Positions 43,613 through 52,797 of a stretch of 64,000 nucleotides of DNA are shown here, in pieces. The stretch is from positions 97,658 through 161,657 of the forward strand of contig JAHKLX010000015.1 of NCBI GenBank assembly GCA_020854835.1, read 5' to 3'. This stretch comes from Microcaldota archaeon. Its GTDB lineage: Archaea > Micrarchaeota > Micrarchaeia > Anstonellales > JAGGVH01. The notes beneath the pieces were generated by a model. That model was not told the origin of the DNA, did not search any database, and saw only the letters and a program-made list of their open reading frames with translations. Within the stretch, counting starts at the first letter, position 1. Each line of letters opens with the position of its first letter. The position numbers and the translations under genes are program-made.

Positions 43613-44845
43613 ATGATACTTTCATTTGCTTTATTAATTATCTTCATTTTTTTATCTGCATTTTTCTCATCGAGCGAAAGCGCTCTATTGAGTACTAGCA
43701 AGGCCAAAATCATATCTTTGGTCGACACCAAAAAACCAAACATACTTTTAAAAAAATTAAAAGAAAAGCAGGATGAGGTAATTATTTCTATACTGATTGG
43801 AAATAATTTGGTCAACATTGGGGCAACTGCTATTGCAACCCAGATTGCGCTTGAATTTTCAAAAGATTTTGGCGTTGCCATAGTTACAGGTGTGATGACG
43901 TTAACGATCTTGACTGTCGGTGAGATAATTCCTAAAATATTTGCAACGAGTTATAAGGATAAATATCTGATATCTATTGCAGGAACACTTTATTTATGGT
44001 ATAAAATGGTATGGCCAATTGTTTTTGTATATAAAATAATGATTGATTTTTTCAGAGAACATCTTAATGTAAAATCTTCCCCCACAATAACTGAAGATGA
44101 ATTAGAAGAAATGATAAAAATAGGTGTTATGGAGGGTCAAATTCAAAAAGAAGAACATGATTATTTGATAGGGGCGATGGAACTTAATGACAAAACTGCA
44201 GAAAATGTGATGGTTCCCCGTAATAAAATGTTTGCGATAAATCAATTAAAAACAGTTTCAGATCTGCTACAGTTAATGAAAAAAGAAAAACGTTCGTATT
44301 CTCGTATACCCATATTTAATAAAAATCCAGATAAAATTACGGGCATAATAAATGTGAGAGACATACTCAATATCATCCATACTAAAAACTGGGAAAAAAG
44401 AAAATTGAAAAAATTAGCTAGAAAACCTTTGTTTGTTTCAAAATACACTCCTTTAAATGATGTAATAGAAAAAATGAAAAATGAAAAACAACTTTTATCA
44501 TTAGTTATTGATGAAAATGCATCAGTTATAGGTTTGATTTCTCTGGAGGATATTTTGGAAGAAGTTATTGGCGAGGTTTATGATGAATTCGATACTGTGG
44601 AAAGAAAGATATGGCGTACAAAAGACAAGGCGTATATTGTTGCAGGAGATTTGGCAGTTTCCGATTTAAATGACCAAACTCATATAAAACTGCCAGATGA
44701 TGTTTTGAACGTTGCGGAGTTTGTTATGTTTAAATTGAGGGATATACCTAAAAAAGGAGATACTTTTATCTTTAAAAATTATAAATTTGAGATTAAAAAA
44801 GTTAAGAAAAATAAAGTTTTAACAGTGAAAATAAAGAAATTATAA
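43613..44845 (+). CDS. CNNM/CorC-type (HlyC) transporter-like protein
   Basis: 410 residues. An N-terminal DUF21/CNNM membrane domain (about 1-150; SAFFSSSESALLSTSKAK near 18) is followed by a CBS pair (MVPRNKMFAINQLKTVSDLL near 200, and PLFVSKYTPLNDVIEKMK near 265) and a C-terminal CorC/HlyC domain (ILEEVIGEVYDEFD near 320). Members take part in magnesium or other cation efflux. Nucleotide-binding CBS domains regulate them. Leaderless ATG from the shared box; the last six bases overlap dus. Confidence 0.9.
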   Translation: MILSFALLIIFIFLSAFFSSSESALLSTSKAKIISLVDTKKPNILLKKLKEKQDEVIISILIGNNLVNIGATAIATQIALEFSKDFGVAIVTGVMTLTILTVGEIIPKIFATSYKDKYLISIAGTLYLWYKMVWPIVFVYKIMIDFFREHLNVKSSPTITEDELEEMIKIGVMEGQIQKEEHDYLIGAMELNDKTAENVMVPRNKMFAINQLKTVSDLLQLMKKEKRSYSRIPIFNKNPDKITGIINVRDILNIIHTKNWEKRKLKKLARKPLFVSKYTPLNDVIEKMKNEKQLLSLVIDENASVIGLISLEDILEEVIGEVYDEFDTVERKIWRTKDKAYIVAGDLAVSDLNDQTHIKLPDDVLNVAEFVMFKLRDIPKKGDTFIFKNYKFEIKKVKKNKVLTVKIKKL

Positions 44846-45661
44846 TTGTTTGCGCAGTTCTTTTGCACCTTCAAAACCATGCAACAATTTCATTTTTATT
44901 CTTTTAAATTGTGTTTCATCAAAACATTTGTATTTTTTGGCTGTTCTCATATATTCTTTGATAAACTTCTGAGCTTTTTTATGATTATTTGTTTCACCTG
45001 AGAAAACATAAGGATTAGTTAGGGCAGCTCTGCCAATCATGACGTTTTTTGCACCCCTCTCAATAAGTTTTTTTGCATCTTCGAAATTTTTGATATCTCC
45101 ATTGGCAATTATTGGGTTTGTGCTTGATGAAACAATTTTTTCTAGAATGTCCCAATTTGCATTTCCCGAATACATTTGCTCAGCTGTTCTAAGATGGACA
45201 GTTAGGTGTTGTAAATTAAAATTATTCAGAATTCTCAATATCTTTTTCCATTCATGGTTTTTTCTACCAAGTCTCATTTTCACAGATATTGGCAGATTTG
45301 ATTTTGTTAATTCATTGACGATTTTTTCAACTTTTTTTGGTTTTCCAATCAAAGCAGAACCCGCACCAATAACAGCAACTTTTTGTACAGGACATCCCAA
45401 GTTCAAATCAATTGATTTTGGAGAAAGTTCACTTTCTTCCATCATTTTAACTGCCTTTTTGAATTCGTCAGGATCAGATCCAAAAAACTGTAATCCAGAT
45501 TTATCCTCTTTTGGGATATAAGCTTTTTCTAATGCCTTTGGAATTTTTCTAACAAATCCGCTGACTGAAATCATTTCAGTGTAACAGTATTCTGCTTTAC
45601 ATTTTTGACATAAAATTCTGAATGCAGTATCAGTGAATCCATCCATTGGTGCAAGCAACAT
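44840..45661 (-). CDS. dus: tRNA-dihydrouridine synthase
   Basis: 273 residues. FMN TIM-barrel: LLAPMDGFTDTAFRILCQ at the start, the catalytic Cys in DLNLGCPVQKV near 93-103, and NGDIKNFEDAKKLIERGAKN and MIGRAAL toward the end. Reduces uridines in tRNA D-loops. The C-terminal helical domain is short. ATG lies 26.5 bases from a TTTATAAA box shared with alaX. Confidence 0.88.
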   Translation of the reverse strand: MLLAPMDGFTDTAFRILCQKCKAEYCYTEMISVSGFVRKIPKALEKAYIPKEDKSGLQFFGSDPDEFKKAVKMMEESELSPKSIDLNLGCPVQKVAVIGAGSALIGKPKKVEKIVNELTKSNLPISVKMRLGRKNHEWKKILRILNNFNLQHLTVHLRTAEQMYSGNANWDILEKIVSSSTNPIIANGDIKNFEDAKKLIERGAKNVMIGRAALTNPYVFSGETNNHKKAQKFIKEYMRTAKKYKCFDETQFKRIKMKLLHGFEGAKELRKQL

Positions 45662-45683
45662 ATTTTATATAAATTACCTAATA

Positions 45684-45691
45684 TTTATAAA
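45684..45691. promoter_or_regulatory. TATA box shared by dus and alaX-like genes
   Basis: TTTATAAA centred at 45687.5. For dus (minus) it gives a leaderless start at 26.5 bases. For the alaX-like gene (plus) it predicts a 12-base leader that contains GGTGATTTA. Confidence 0.55.
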
Positions 45692-45725
45692 CTATTAATC
45701 TTTAGAATATTTTATAGGTGATTTA

Positions 45726-46454
45726 ATGACGGATTTATTATATATGGATGAGTGTTATTTGAAGGAATGTGAGGCAATAGTTGAAGAAGTTGTAGATGAT
45801 AAAATTGTTTTAAATAAAACAGTTTTTTATCCACAAGGTGGCGGTGTTCCGTCAGATACAGGAAAAATTATTTGCGAAGGCCAAGAATACAAAGTTTCAA
45901 AAGTAAAAAAAGAAGATGGAAAAATTGTTCACTATATTGATAAAACTGTTCTGCAAAAAGGCAACCAAGTTAATTGCACAATTGATTGGGAAAGAAGATA
46001 TAAGTTAATGCAATATCATACTGCGGCACACGTGTTCGCAGGAACATTAAGCACAGATACTGGGGCACTTATAACCGGAAACCAAATTGAGCTTGAAAAA
46101 ACAAGATTTGATTTTAATTTAGAAACCTTTGATAAAGAAATTTTAGAAAAGCAGGTTGAAAAAGCAAACACCTTTTTTGGGAATGATCACCCTATTTCTA
46201 TATCTTACATGCTTCGCGAAGAAGCGCTGAAACTACCAGGAATGGTAAAACTTGCAGGAGCCTTTCCCCCTTCTATTCAAACTTTGCGTATTGTTTCAAT
46301 AGGCAAAAATGGGGAAATTGACACACAGGCAGACGGTGGATGCCATGTTGCAAATCTAAAAGAAATTCCAAAAATTGAAATAATAAAAATGGAAAATAAA
46401 GGAAAAAACAACAGAAGAGTTTATTTCAAATTTGTTGAAAAATCACAAAGTTAG
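45726..46454 (+). CDS. AlaX-type alanyl-tRNA editing protein
   Basis: 242 residues. Free-standing homologue of the AlaRS editing domain that removes Ser or Gly from mischarged tRNA-Ala. TVFYPQGGGVPSDTG near 35-49 is the glycine-rich region, and MQYHTAAHVFAG near 96 (HxxxH) and DGGCHVANLKEI near 205 are the zinc-binding motifs. Length fits the AlaX-M class. GGTGAT six bases before the ATG. Confidence 0.9.
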   Translation: MTDLLYMDECYLKECEAIVEEVVDDKIVLNKTVFYPQGGGVPSDTGKIICEGQEYKVSKVKKEDGKIVHYIDKTVLQKGNQVNCTIDWERRYKLMQYHTAAHVFAGTLSTDTGALITGNQIELEKTRFDFNLETFDKEILEKQVEKANTFFGNDHPISISYMLREEALKLPGMVKLAGAFPPSIQTLRIVSIGKNGEIDTQADGGCHVANLKEIPKIEIIKMENKGKNNRRVYFKFVEKSQS

Positions 46455-46505
46455 TTTTTCAATAACTTTATAAATTTGCGCGTATATAAAACTATAGGTG
46501 ATACG

Positions 46506-47576
46506 ATGAAACCCTTACACACTCAACCCCCAGAAGGAATACTGAATAAAAGGATCGATACAAAACTTCCAATAACTGATAGATCTCCAGTTTGCAATTT
46601 TTTTAAAAAAATGTATGCCAGTGCAACTTCAAAAATCCACTGTCCCGATAGGGCGCTTTCAAAACTTTTAAATGACGTTGATGAGAGAAAGCAAATTAAA
46701 CATTCCAAAATTATTAATCAATTTGGTACTGCAGACCAAGCGATTAGTGCGTTGAACTCACGCAGGGGGGCGAATGATAAACCATCTGTTTCTGATCAAA
46801 AAGCAAGAAAAATACTAGTTTCAAAGGTGTTAAATGATTTTCCCCTGTCTCGGGCTTCAAGCATAGCTTCATCAAATTTTTCATTGCATATGTTTTTTGA
46901 TGAAGGATTTTCTGATTTGGGAGAAGCCTTATTGCAAATTATATTGGTTGAAGGAGACGTTAGAACCAAATTAAATGTATTGTGCGCATTATATAATGAG
47001 CATGAAAATTCAACAACCACTACTTGTAGACTCAGAGAAAAAATATATTTTGATAACATTTTTGCAAAATTCAGAAGAGATATACATTTATGTTTGGATA
47101 TAGACGAATGTAAGAAAATTATTACACAAAATGAAGGCTATCCTCCACTTATAAACAAAATTTTGGTTGATTATGTTTCAATTTGTGGAAATGATAATGA
47201 TAGATTTGAAGTTTTAATGTCTAGGAAAGTTTCTTCTACTAATCAAACTAACTTGGTTGAAATGATTCATTCGAGTGGCATATATGCACATGCTCTTAGA
47301 CTATTGTATACAGGTGTTATCGAGGATCTGAAAAACCGTGATTTGTTGGGATTGGTAATAAGGAAACAAAAAAATGCTTTGGAACTATGTATTTCAATGT
47401 TCATACACATGCCAGATTCACACCCTCATTTATTGCACCAAGCAGCCAAGATAATAACTGCGACCGGAAGTCTTGCTGACTGTAAAAAATGTATTCGCCA
47501 TTCAAAATATATTGAAATAACTTTTCTTTTAAGTGAAAGAATCAAAGAGTGGGAGAGTTCAATTAAAAATCTTTAA
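46506..47576 (+). CDS. Hypothetical helical protein
   Basis: 356 residues; I do not recognise it. No signal peptide or spans. Mostly alpha-helical, with repeated helix pairs from about 90 to 350 that could be HEAT- or TPR-like (for example ILVEGDVRTKLNVLCALY, MIHSSGIYAHALRLLYTGV). Seven cysteines are spread without a motif. GGTGATAC before the ATG selects 46506 over an in-frame ATG at 46476 that lies in the promoter. Confidence 0.5.
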   Translation: MKPLHTQPPEGILNKRIDTKLPITDRSPVCNFFKKMYASATSKIHCPDRALSKLLNDVDERKQIKHSKIINQFGTADQAISALNSRRGANDKPSVSDQKARKILVSKVLNDFPLSRASSIASSNFSLHMFFDEGFSDLGEALLQIILVEGDVRTKLNVLCALYNEHENSTTTTCRLREKIYFDNIFAKFRRDIHLCLDIDECKKIITQNEGYPPLINKILVDYVSICGNDNDRFEVLMSRKVSSTNQTNLVEMIHSSGIYAHALRLLYTGVIEDLKNRDLLGLVIRKQKNALELCISMFIHMPDSHPHLLHQAAKIITATGSLADCKKCIRHSKYIEITFLLSERIKEWESSIKNL

Positions 47577-47689
47577 TTTATGACGTTTAAAACGTGTTTC
47601 ATAAAATATATTTTTTAGCAACCACAGATTACTTCTTTCCGAAACATTTATATACTTTGTTTATACATAACTATAATAGAGGTGGAGAT

Positions 47690-49081
47690 ATGAAATATAT
47701 TGCATTTTTTTTACTTGTGCTATTCACATTAAGTTTAGCAGGTTCTATTTCAGAAGTTTATGATGGGCTAGTTGTTGAAAGGTCAACAACACATATCAGT
47801 GAAATGCGATTTGATCCTATAAAGGGTATGCGCGCAGAACAGTATACTACCGAAGTTCAATATAAAATATTAAACAACGCAATTCCCAAGAAATATGCGA
47901 CTTTACAGATCAATTCTGATGTTTTAAAATTAGCAGAGGATATTGATCCCCGACCAATTTCCAATTATGTATGGGAATTCAAAGATATTGGTGCCCACGA
48001 AGAAAAAATAATAACTTTTACAATCAAAAAGAAAATTGAATTAACTGAATTATCTGATATAATTGTTGATTCCGATAACAAACTTTTGAATATAAGAGTT
48101 CCTGAAAACAATACTATCGGAAATGAAATTTTTATTTTTGTTACAGATGAAGATGATAAAGTTGTAAAAAACATTGAATTAATAATCACTCATGGTTCTC
48201 TAACATCTAAAATCAAAACAGATGATATGGGTGTTGGTGTTTTTGTTCCAGAGGAAGCAGGAAGTTATATGGTTGGAGTAGGGGACACAACTGCTAGTTT
48301 TTATGTAACTCCTTTGGAAGAAGTTGATTTGATAGTATCTACAATTGTTGATGACACGCCCCCAGATGATGAAGGTAATATAATTGTTATGATCGGATTA
48401 GTACTTTTTGGTTTGTTGATAATAACTGTAATTGCATTCGTAATACAAACTAAATTTTTATCAAACTATATAGGTTCAAAAGAAGAACCTTGTGAAAACA
48501 AAACAGATTTTGAACAGAAGAAATTATTTGAAGAACCTGCTTCTTTTTCCATAAATACAGATATTAAAGAGGAAATTTTGCCCATTCCTGAAAAAGAAGA
48601 ATCAGAAAAAGTAGACATCCAAACCGAAACTGGAAAAACTGTTGATGAACCAGATGTTTATTTCATTCCATCTGAATTCAGCCAAGATAAACCTTCATAT
48701 GAGCCAGAAAAGGAAGACAAAATTGAGGATAAAACTGTTAGTTTCGAAGTATCTTCAACCTCTTCTGTACCTTTTCTAGTAACAAAAACTTCTAATTCAG
48801 ATGTTGATGAAGTTCAAAGACTTATTGAAAAATTAAAGAAAAATAGAAACAAGCTTGAAGAGATTAGGGAGAGCAGGCATAACAGAGCTTCAAAACCTGC
48901 CAAATCAAAAAAGATTGAATCAAAACCAAAAAAAGCTTCAAAACCTGCCAAATCAAAAAAGATTGAATCAAAACCAAAAAAAGCTTCAAAACCAGATAAA
49001 TCAAAAAAGATTGAATCAAAACCAAAAAAAGCTTCAAAACTTGCTAAAACCAAAAAGACAAAAAAATCTAAAAAGAGATAA
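47690..49081 (+). CDS. Secreted single-span protein with Lys-rich repeat tail
   Basis: 463 residues. A signal peptide (KYIAFFLLVLFTLSLAGS) is followed by an extracellular beta-rich region of about 220 residues, whose second half looks like an Ig-like domain (VKNIELIITHGSLTSKIKTD). One span lies near 235-257 (IVMIGLVLFGLLIITVIAFV), then an acidic cytoplasmic stretch, and a basic tail built on a 16-residue repeat (KASKPAKSKKIESKPK). The basic tail may bind nucleic acid or ribosomes. GAGGTGGAGAT before the ATG is the strongest ribosome site seen; an in-frame start at 47594 is unlikely. Confidence 0.65.
   Translation: MKYIAFFLLVLFTLSLAGSISEVYDGLVVERSTTHISEMRFDPIKGMRAEQYTTEVQYKILNNAIPKKYATLQINSDVLKLAEDIDPRPISNYVWEFKDIGAHEEKIITFTIKKKIELTELSDIIVDSDNKLLNIRVPENNTIGNEIFIFVTDEDDKVVKNIELIITHGSLTSKIKTDDMGVGVFVPEEAGSYMVGVGDTTASFYVTPLEEVDLIVSTIVDDTPPDDEGNIIVMIGLVLFGLLIITVIAFVIQTKFLSNYIGSKEEPCENKTDFEQKKLFEEPASFSINTDIKEEILPIPEKEESEKVDIQTETGKTVDEPDVYFIPSEFSQDKPSYEPEKEDKIEDKTVSFEVSSTSSVPFLVTKTSNSDVDEVQRLIEKLKKNRNKLEEIRESRHNRASKPAKSKKIESKPKKASKPAKSKKIESKPKKASKPDKSKKIESKPKKASKLAKTKKTKKSKKR
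48887..49060 (+). repeat. 48-base tandem repeat, about 3.6 copies
   Basis: The unit starts at 48887, 48935, 48983 and 49031 with GCTTCAAAACC. It encodes Lys/Ser/Pro-rich 16-residue units in the membrane protein tail. Copies differ at a few bases only, so expansion is recent. Confidence 0.9.
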
Positions 49082-50233
49082 TTATATTTTTTTCAATATC
49101 TCTATTTCTTCCTTTTCCAATCCGTAAAGTTCATTTAAATTGTATTTATTTTTTATCATCAAAGAATATAACCACAGTTCTTTTTGAGTATCTCTAATTG
49201 AATCATGTGTTTGTGCACCGATTTTTTTACAAATTGATTTTATGGTGCTCCTAGATGATTTTGTTTTTGCCATCAAAGATAGATAGTGGGGAAAACTATA
49301 TTTGACAAATTTATAATAGGGTTCTTTTTTGGCTGACGCAACTCCACAGGACATCAAATCAGATACATATCTCAAATAACCCCAGTACTGCTGTCTAACT
49401 ATTCTACCCCTAAAAATATCTGCTCGTGACAAATAATAAAATGCATCAGCCACATCACTCTTTTTTTCATATTCATTTGGAATGTTTTCCATAATCCATA
49501 ACAAAAGTAAATCATAATCTACAGATGAGTTGAAAACAGATTCTCTTATTTTTTTGTAATCTGTTTTTTTGAAAATAGTTCTAACAACTTCAAAAACATT
49601 TATTTGCGTATCTCGCTGTTCCGAGGTTAAACTTTCCAGGTCATTTAATCCTGCCCTAACATCTCCATTTACATTTTCTATTATCTGTTCTATTCTTTGT
49701 TCATTCAGAGGGATATCTTCTTTTTCAGCAACGGTGCGAAGATAGGTTGCCAAAGAACGAGAATTAACTTTTTTATATTCAATTTTTTCCACTTTTGTTC
49801 TTAATGCCGATATTTTCTGATCCCAAAAATCCAATGCCGTCAAAATAACTGGATTTTTTGATTCTTTAATTATGTTCGTAATTGCAGTCATTGCTCCTTT
49901 ATCCTCTCTGCCACTCATTTGGTCAACATCATCAATTAGTATTAGTCTATGCCCTCCAAAAAGGGACATTGTTGATCCTTCTCCTACGACAGACTCCATA
50001 TTTTCTTTATTTCTTTTATTACCTGCATTTATTTCAACAATTGACCAGTTCATTTCCTTTGCGATCGCATAAGCAGTGCTTGTTTTACCGGTTCCTGCAG
50101 GTCCACAAATGAGCAAGGGTTTTTGTTTTTCACCCCCTTCCCATTTTTCAGCCCATGCTTTAACAGCATCTCTTGATTTTGTATTTCCAATAATATCTTT
50201 TAATCTTAAGGGCTGATATTTTTTAGTGAGCAT
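49082..50233 (-). CDS. rfcL: Replication factor C large subunit
   Basis: 383 residues, AAA+ clamp loader subunit that opens the PCNA ring at primer ends with RfcS. Walker A is CGPAGTGKTSTAYAIA near 43, Walker B is RLILIDDVDQM near 95, and an RDTQINVFEVV linker follows. The usual archaeal RfcL is about 450-500 residues; this one lacks most of the C-terminal tail, and no PCNA-interacting box is visible at its end. ATG lies 26.5 bases from a TTTATTAA box at 50256-50263. Confidence 0.88.
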   Translation of the reverse strand: MLTKKYQPLRLKDIIGNTKSRDAVKAWAEKWEGGEKQKPLLICGPAGTGKTSTAYAIAKEMNWSIVEINAGNKRNKENMESVVGEGSTMSLFGGHRLILIDDVDQMSGREDKGAMTAITNIIKESKNPVILTALDFWDQKISALRTKVEKIEYKKVNSRSLATYLRTVAEKEDIPLNEQRIEQIIENVNGDVRAGLNDLESLTSEQRDTQINVFEVVRTIFKKTDYKKIRESVFNSSVDYDLLLLWIMENIPNEYEKKSDVADAFYYLSRADIFRGRIVRQQYWGYLRYVSDLMSCGVASAKKEPYYKFVKYSFPHYLSLMAKTKSSRSTIKSICKKIGAQTHDSIRDTQKELWLYSLMIKNKYNLNELYGLEKEEIEILKKI

Positions 50234-50255
50234 AACTTAAATTGAGAATCATATA

Positions 50256-50263
50256 TTTATTAA
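50256..50263 (-). promoter_or_regulatory. TATA box for rfcL
   Basis: TTAATAAA on the minus strand centred 26.5 bases from the rfcL ATG; it overlaps the space just after the purF stop. Confidence 0.5.
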
Positions 50264-50265
50264 GC

Positions 50266-51720
50266 TTACTCATCCCAAGGTCTTCTTTCCATCTTTCCCC
50301 CATTTTCTTTTAGAATTTGGGATAGCCTCTGACCCTCTTTTGTTAGATATTCATCAGTTAAACAACTTACACAAAAATCTTTGGTTCTGCCTGCTTCATA
50401 CAAATCAGAAATATCTGAAAAATGCAAACTATCTGCTTGTATAATCTCATGATTTATCTGTTCTGCTGTTTTTTGATGCGCAACAAGTTCAGTATATGAT
50501 GTTATATTAACTCCATAAAAACAAGGTCCTATAATCATGGGCATAGCGATTATAACATGCACTTCTTTTGCCCCTGCTTCATACAACAATTTAACAATAT
50601 ATTTCATTGTTGTTCCCCTAACAATTGAATCATCAACAACAACAACTCTTTTTTTGTCAACAACAGATTTAGCGATATTATACTTAAGTCTAACTCCCAT
50701 TTCTCTTTCTTCATCATTTTTTTTAATAAAAATTCTTCCCACATATTGGTTTTTTATTAATCCTTCTTTGTAGGGTATTTCCGAGCTTTTCGCAAATCCC
50801 TGTGCAGTAGGGTTGGATGAGAAGGGGACTGGCATAACAACATCGGCTTCAATTTTAATTCTCGCCCCCAATATCTTTCCAAGTCTTTTTCTAAATGAAC
50901 CAACCTCAATCCCATCAATAACTGACTGAGGATTTGCAAAATAAATGTGCTCAAAAACACAAGTATTTAATTGCGCTTCAATTAATTGTTTTATATTATA
51001 CCCTTCTTTATCTGCAACTAGAACTGCGCCAGGAGGTATGTCGCCTAACAAGTTTATTCCTGCTGTTTGCAAAGCAGAGCTTTCGCTTGCCACCATGAAA
51101 GTACCATTTTTTTCTCCATAAACTAATGGTTTGATTCCCAAAGGATCTCTAAACGCGTATAATTTTCCTTTTCCATTAATCATAACAACCGAATAACTTC
51201 CATCAACATCATTCATCAAGCTTGTTATGGCTTCAAAATCATGATAAGTTCTCATCAATTCTTGGACAAACTTTCCCAACAATACTTCTGCATCAATTTC
51301 TGTTTTAAACCCGAATTCATGTTTTCTAAGTTCTGCTTTAAGTTGTGCTAGATTAGCAATATTTCCATTATGTGCCAAAACTATGCCTTGCATCGGGTGA
51401 TTTGTTTCAACGGGCTGAGGTTCTCCAGTTGATCCAACAGTTGGATAGCGAACATGGCCTACAGCATACTCTCCTTTTAAATCTGCATAATCTCCTGGTT
51501 TTTTGAAAACTTCTGTTACAAGGCCGTATCCTTTTTTTGGATAAAATAATTTTGTTTCAGTGTCAAACGTTATTATTCCACAACTATCTTGGCCTCGGTT
51601 TTGTTCACCAACCATTGCCATAAATGTTTTTTCAGCTGCATTTTTTCCTATAGTTGCAACTACTCCACAACTATCTTGCAATCGCTCTGTTGATTCTAAA
51701 ACACACTTTTTACATCTCAT
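50266..51720 (-). CDS. purF: Amidophosphoribosyltransferase
   Basis: 484 residues; first step of purine synthesis. The glutaminase nucleophile Cys is in DSCGVVATIGKNAA near residue 19, so about 18 N-terminal residues (with a CKKC motif) would be removed as a propeptide. GQNRGQDSCGI-type motif follows near 45. The PRPP loop is VVVVDDSIVRGTT near 345. The start at 51720 overlaps the mnmA stop (ATGA) and is seven bases after GGGGGAGG; an ATG three codons earlier is too close to that site. Confidence 0.92.
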   Translation of the reverse strand: MRCKKCVLESTERLQDSCGVVATIGKNAAEKTFMAMVGEQNRGQDSCGIITFDTETKLFYPKKGYGLVTEVFKKPGDYADLKGEYAVGHVRYPTVGSTGEPQPVETNHPMQGIVLAHNGNIANLAQLKAELRKHEFGFKTEIDAEVLLGKFVQELMRTYHDFEAITSLMNDVDGSYSVVMINGKGKLYAFRDPLGIKPLVYGEKNGTFMVASESSALQTAGINLLGDIPPGAVLVADKEGYNIKQLIEAQLNTCVFEHIYFANPQSVIDGIEVGSFRKRLGKILGARIKIEADVVMPVPFSSNPTAQGFAKSSEIPYKEGLIKNQYVGRIFIKKNDEEREMGVRLKYNIAKSVVDKKRVVVVDDSIVRGTTMKYIVKLLYEAGAKEVHVIIAMPMIIGPCFYGVNITSYTELVAHQKTAEQINHEIIQADSLHFSDISDLYEAGRTKDFCVSCLTDEYLTKEGQRLSQILKENGGKMERRPWDE

Positions 51721-52760
51721 ACAATCCATCCTCCCCCAACTATAATATCATTATCATAAAAAACTGCCAATTGTCCGGGCGCAGGAGCCCAAATAGGCTT
51801 TTTCATCTTAACTTTTATTTTATTTTCCTCTTCAAAAATTTCACATTCCTGAGGTTCCATCTTATTTCTCACAATTACGCACACATCTTTTTTATATGGT
51901 AAAAGCCAATTAACGTTGGAAACCCTAAATTCTGTTTCATATAAATCATCAAATCTACCAACAATTATTTCGTTTTTATCAGCATCAATTTTTTTGACAT
52001 AATACGGACCTTCATCAATGCCCAATCTTCTTCTTTGTCCTATTGCGTAATATTGAATTCCCTTATGTTCTCCTAAAATTTCCCCTCTTGAATTTTTTAT
52101 CAATCCTTTAATGTTTTTTGTATTTGTTTTCAAAAAGCGAATTCTATCATCTGTAAAACATAAGTCAACACTTTCTTTTTCTTGCCTTATTTCCAAATTT
52201 TTCTTTTTCGCTATCTCTCTCACTTGATTTTTCGTCAAATAACCCAAAGGGAACAATAATTTTGATAATTGTTCTTGGGACAACATGCTTAATGCATAAG
52301 ATTGATCTTTGTTAATATCTTTAGCTCTTTCAACACTAAATTTATTTTGCGTACGCACCTTTTTCAAATAATGTCCTGTTGTAAAAAAATCATTATCCTT
52401 AAGAGCCTCCTCCATTAAAATTCCAAATTTAATTTTACAATTACAAACAACACAAGGATTCGGGGTTTTTCCGTTTTCATAATCCTCTATAAAATACCTA
52501 ATTACTTCTTTTTCAAAGTCTTTTTTCAAATCAACAACTTCAAGCTTTATTTTCAATTGGTCTGAGATAAGGCGGGCATTTTTAACATCTTCTTCCATAT
52601 TGTTCATAACATACCCTGTTACTTTTGCCCCTGCATCTTTCAATATCAATGCAGTAACAGAACTATCTACTCCTCCGCTCAATCCAACCCCAATCTTTTT
52701 ATCTTTAACAAAATCAAGCAAATCTTCTAATTCTTTGCTAATTGATAATAAATAGTCCAT
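51717..52760 (-). CDS. mnmA: Bacterial-type tRNA 2-thiouridylase MnmA
   Basis: 347 residues. The PP-loop GVGLSGGVDSSVTALI near 24-39 binds ATP. The catalytic Cys pair is seen in NPCVVCNCKIKFG near 100 and SVDLCFTDDRIRFL near 198, and GQRRRLGIDEGPYYVKKID is the central-domain signature. It makes the 2-thio group of U34 in bacteria. Archaea usually use Ncs6, so this is likely an inter-domain transfer. It overlaps purF by four bases. Sulfur donors are not in the window. Confidence 0.88.
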   Translation of the reverse strand: MDYLLSISKELEDLLDFVKDKKIGVGLSGGVDSSVTALILKDAGAKVTGYVMNNMEEDVKNARLISDQLKIKLEVVDLKKDFEKEVIRYFIEDYENGKTPNPCVVCNCKIKFGILMEEALKDNDFFTTGHYLKKVRTQNKFSVERAKDINKDQSYALSMLSQEQLSKLLFPLGYLTKNQVREIAKKKNLEIRQEKESVDLCFTDDRIRFLKTNTKNIKGLIKNSRGEILGEHKGIQYYAIGQRRRLGIDEGPYYVKKIDADKNEIIVGRFDDLYETEFRVSNVNWLLPYKKDVCVIVRNKMEPQECEIFEEENKIKVKMKKPIWAPAPGQLAVFYDNDIIVGGGWIV

Positions 52761-52797
52761 ATATTACATTCTTATCAAACAATAATAATTTAAACCT

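Noticed and set aside
48887..49060. Regular direct repeats resembling a CRISPR array
   Set aside because: The 48-base units are contiguous without spacers and in frame with the coding sequence; they encode Lys/Ser/Pro repeats.
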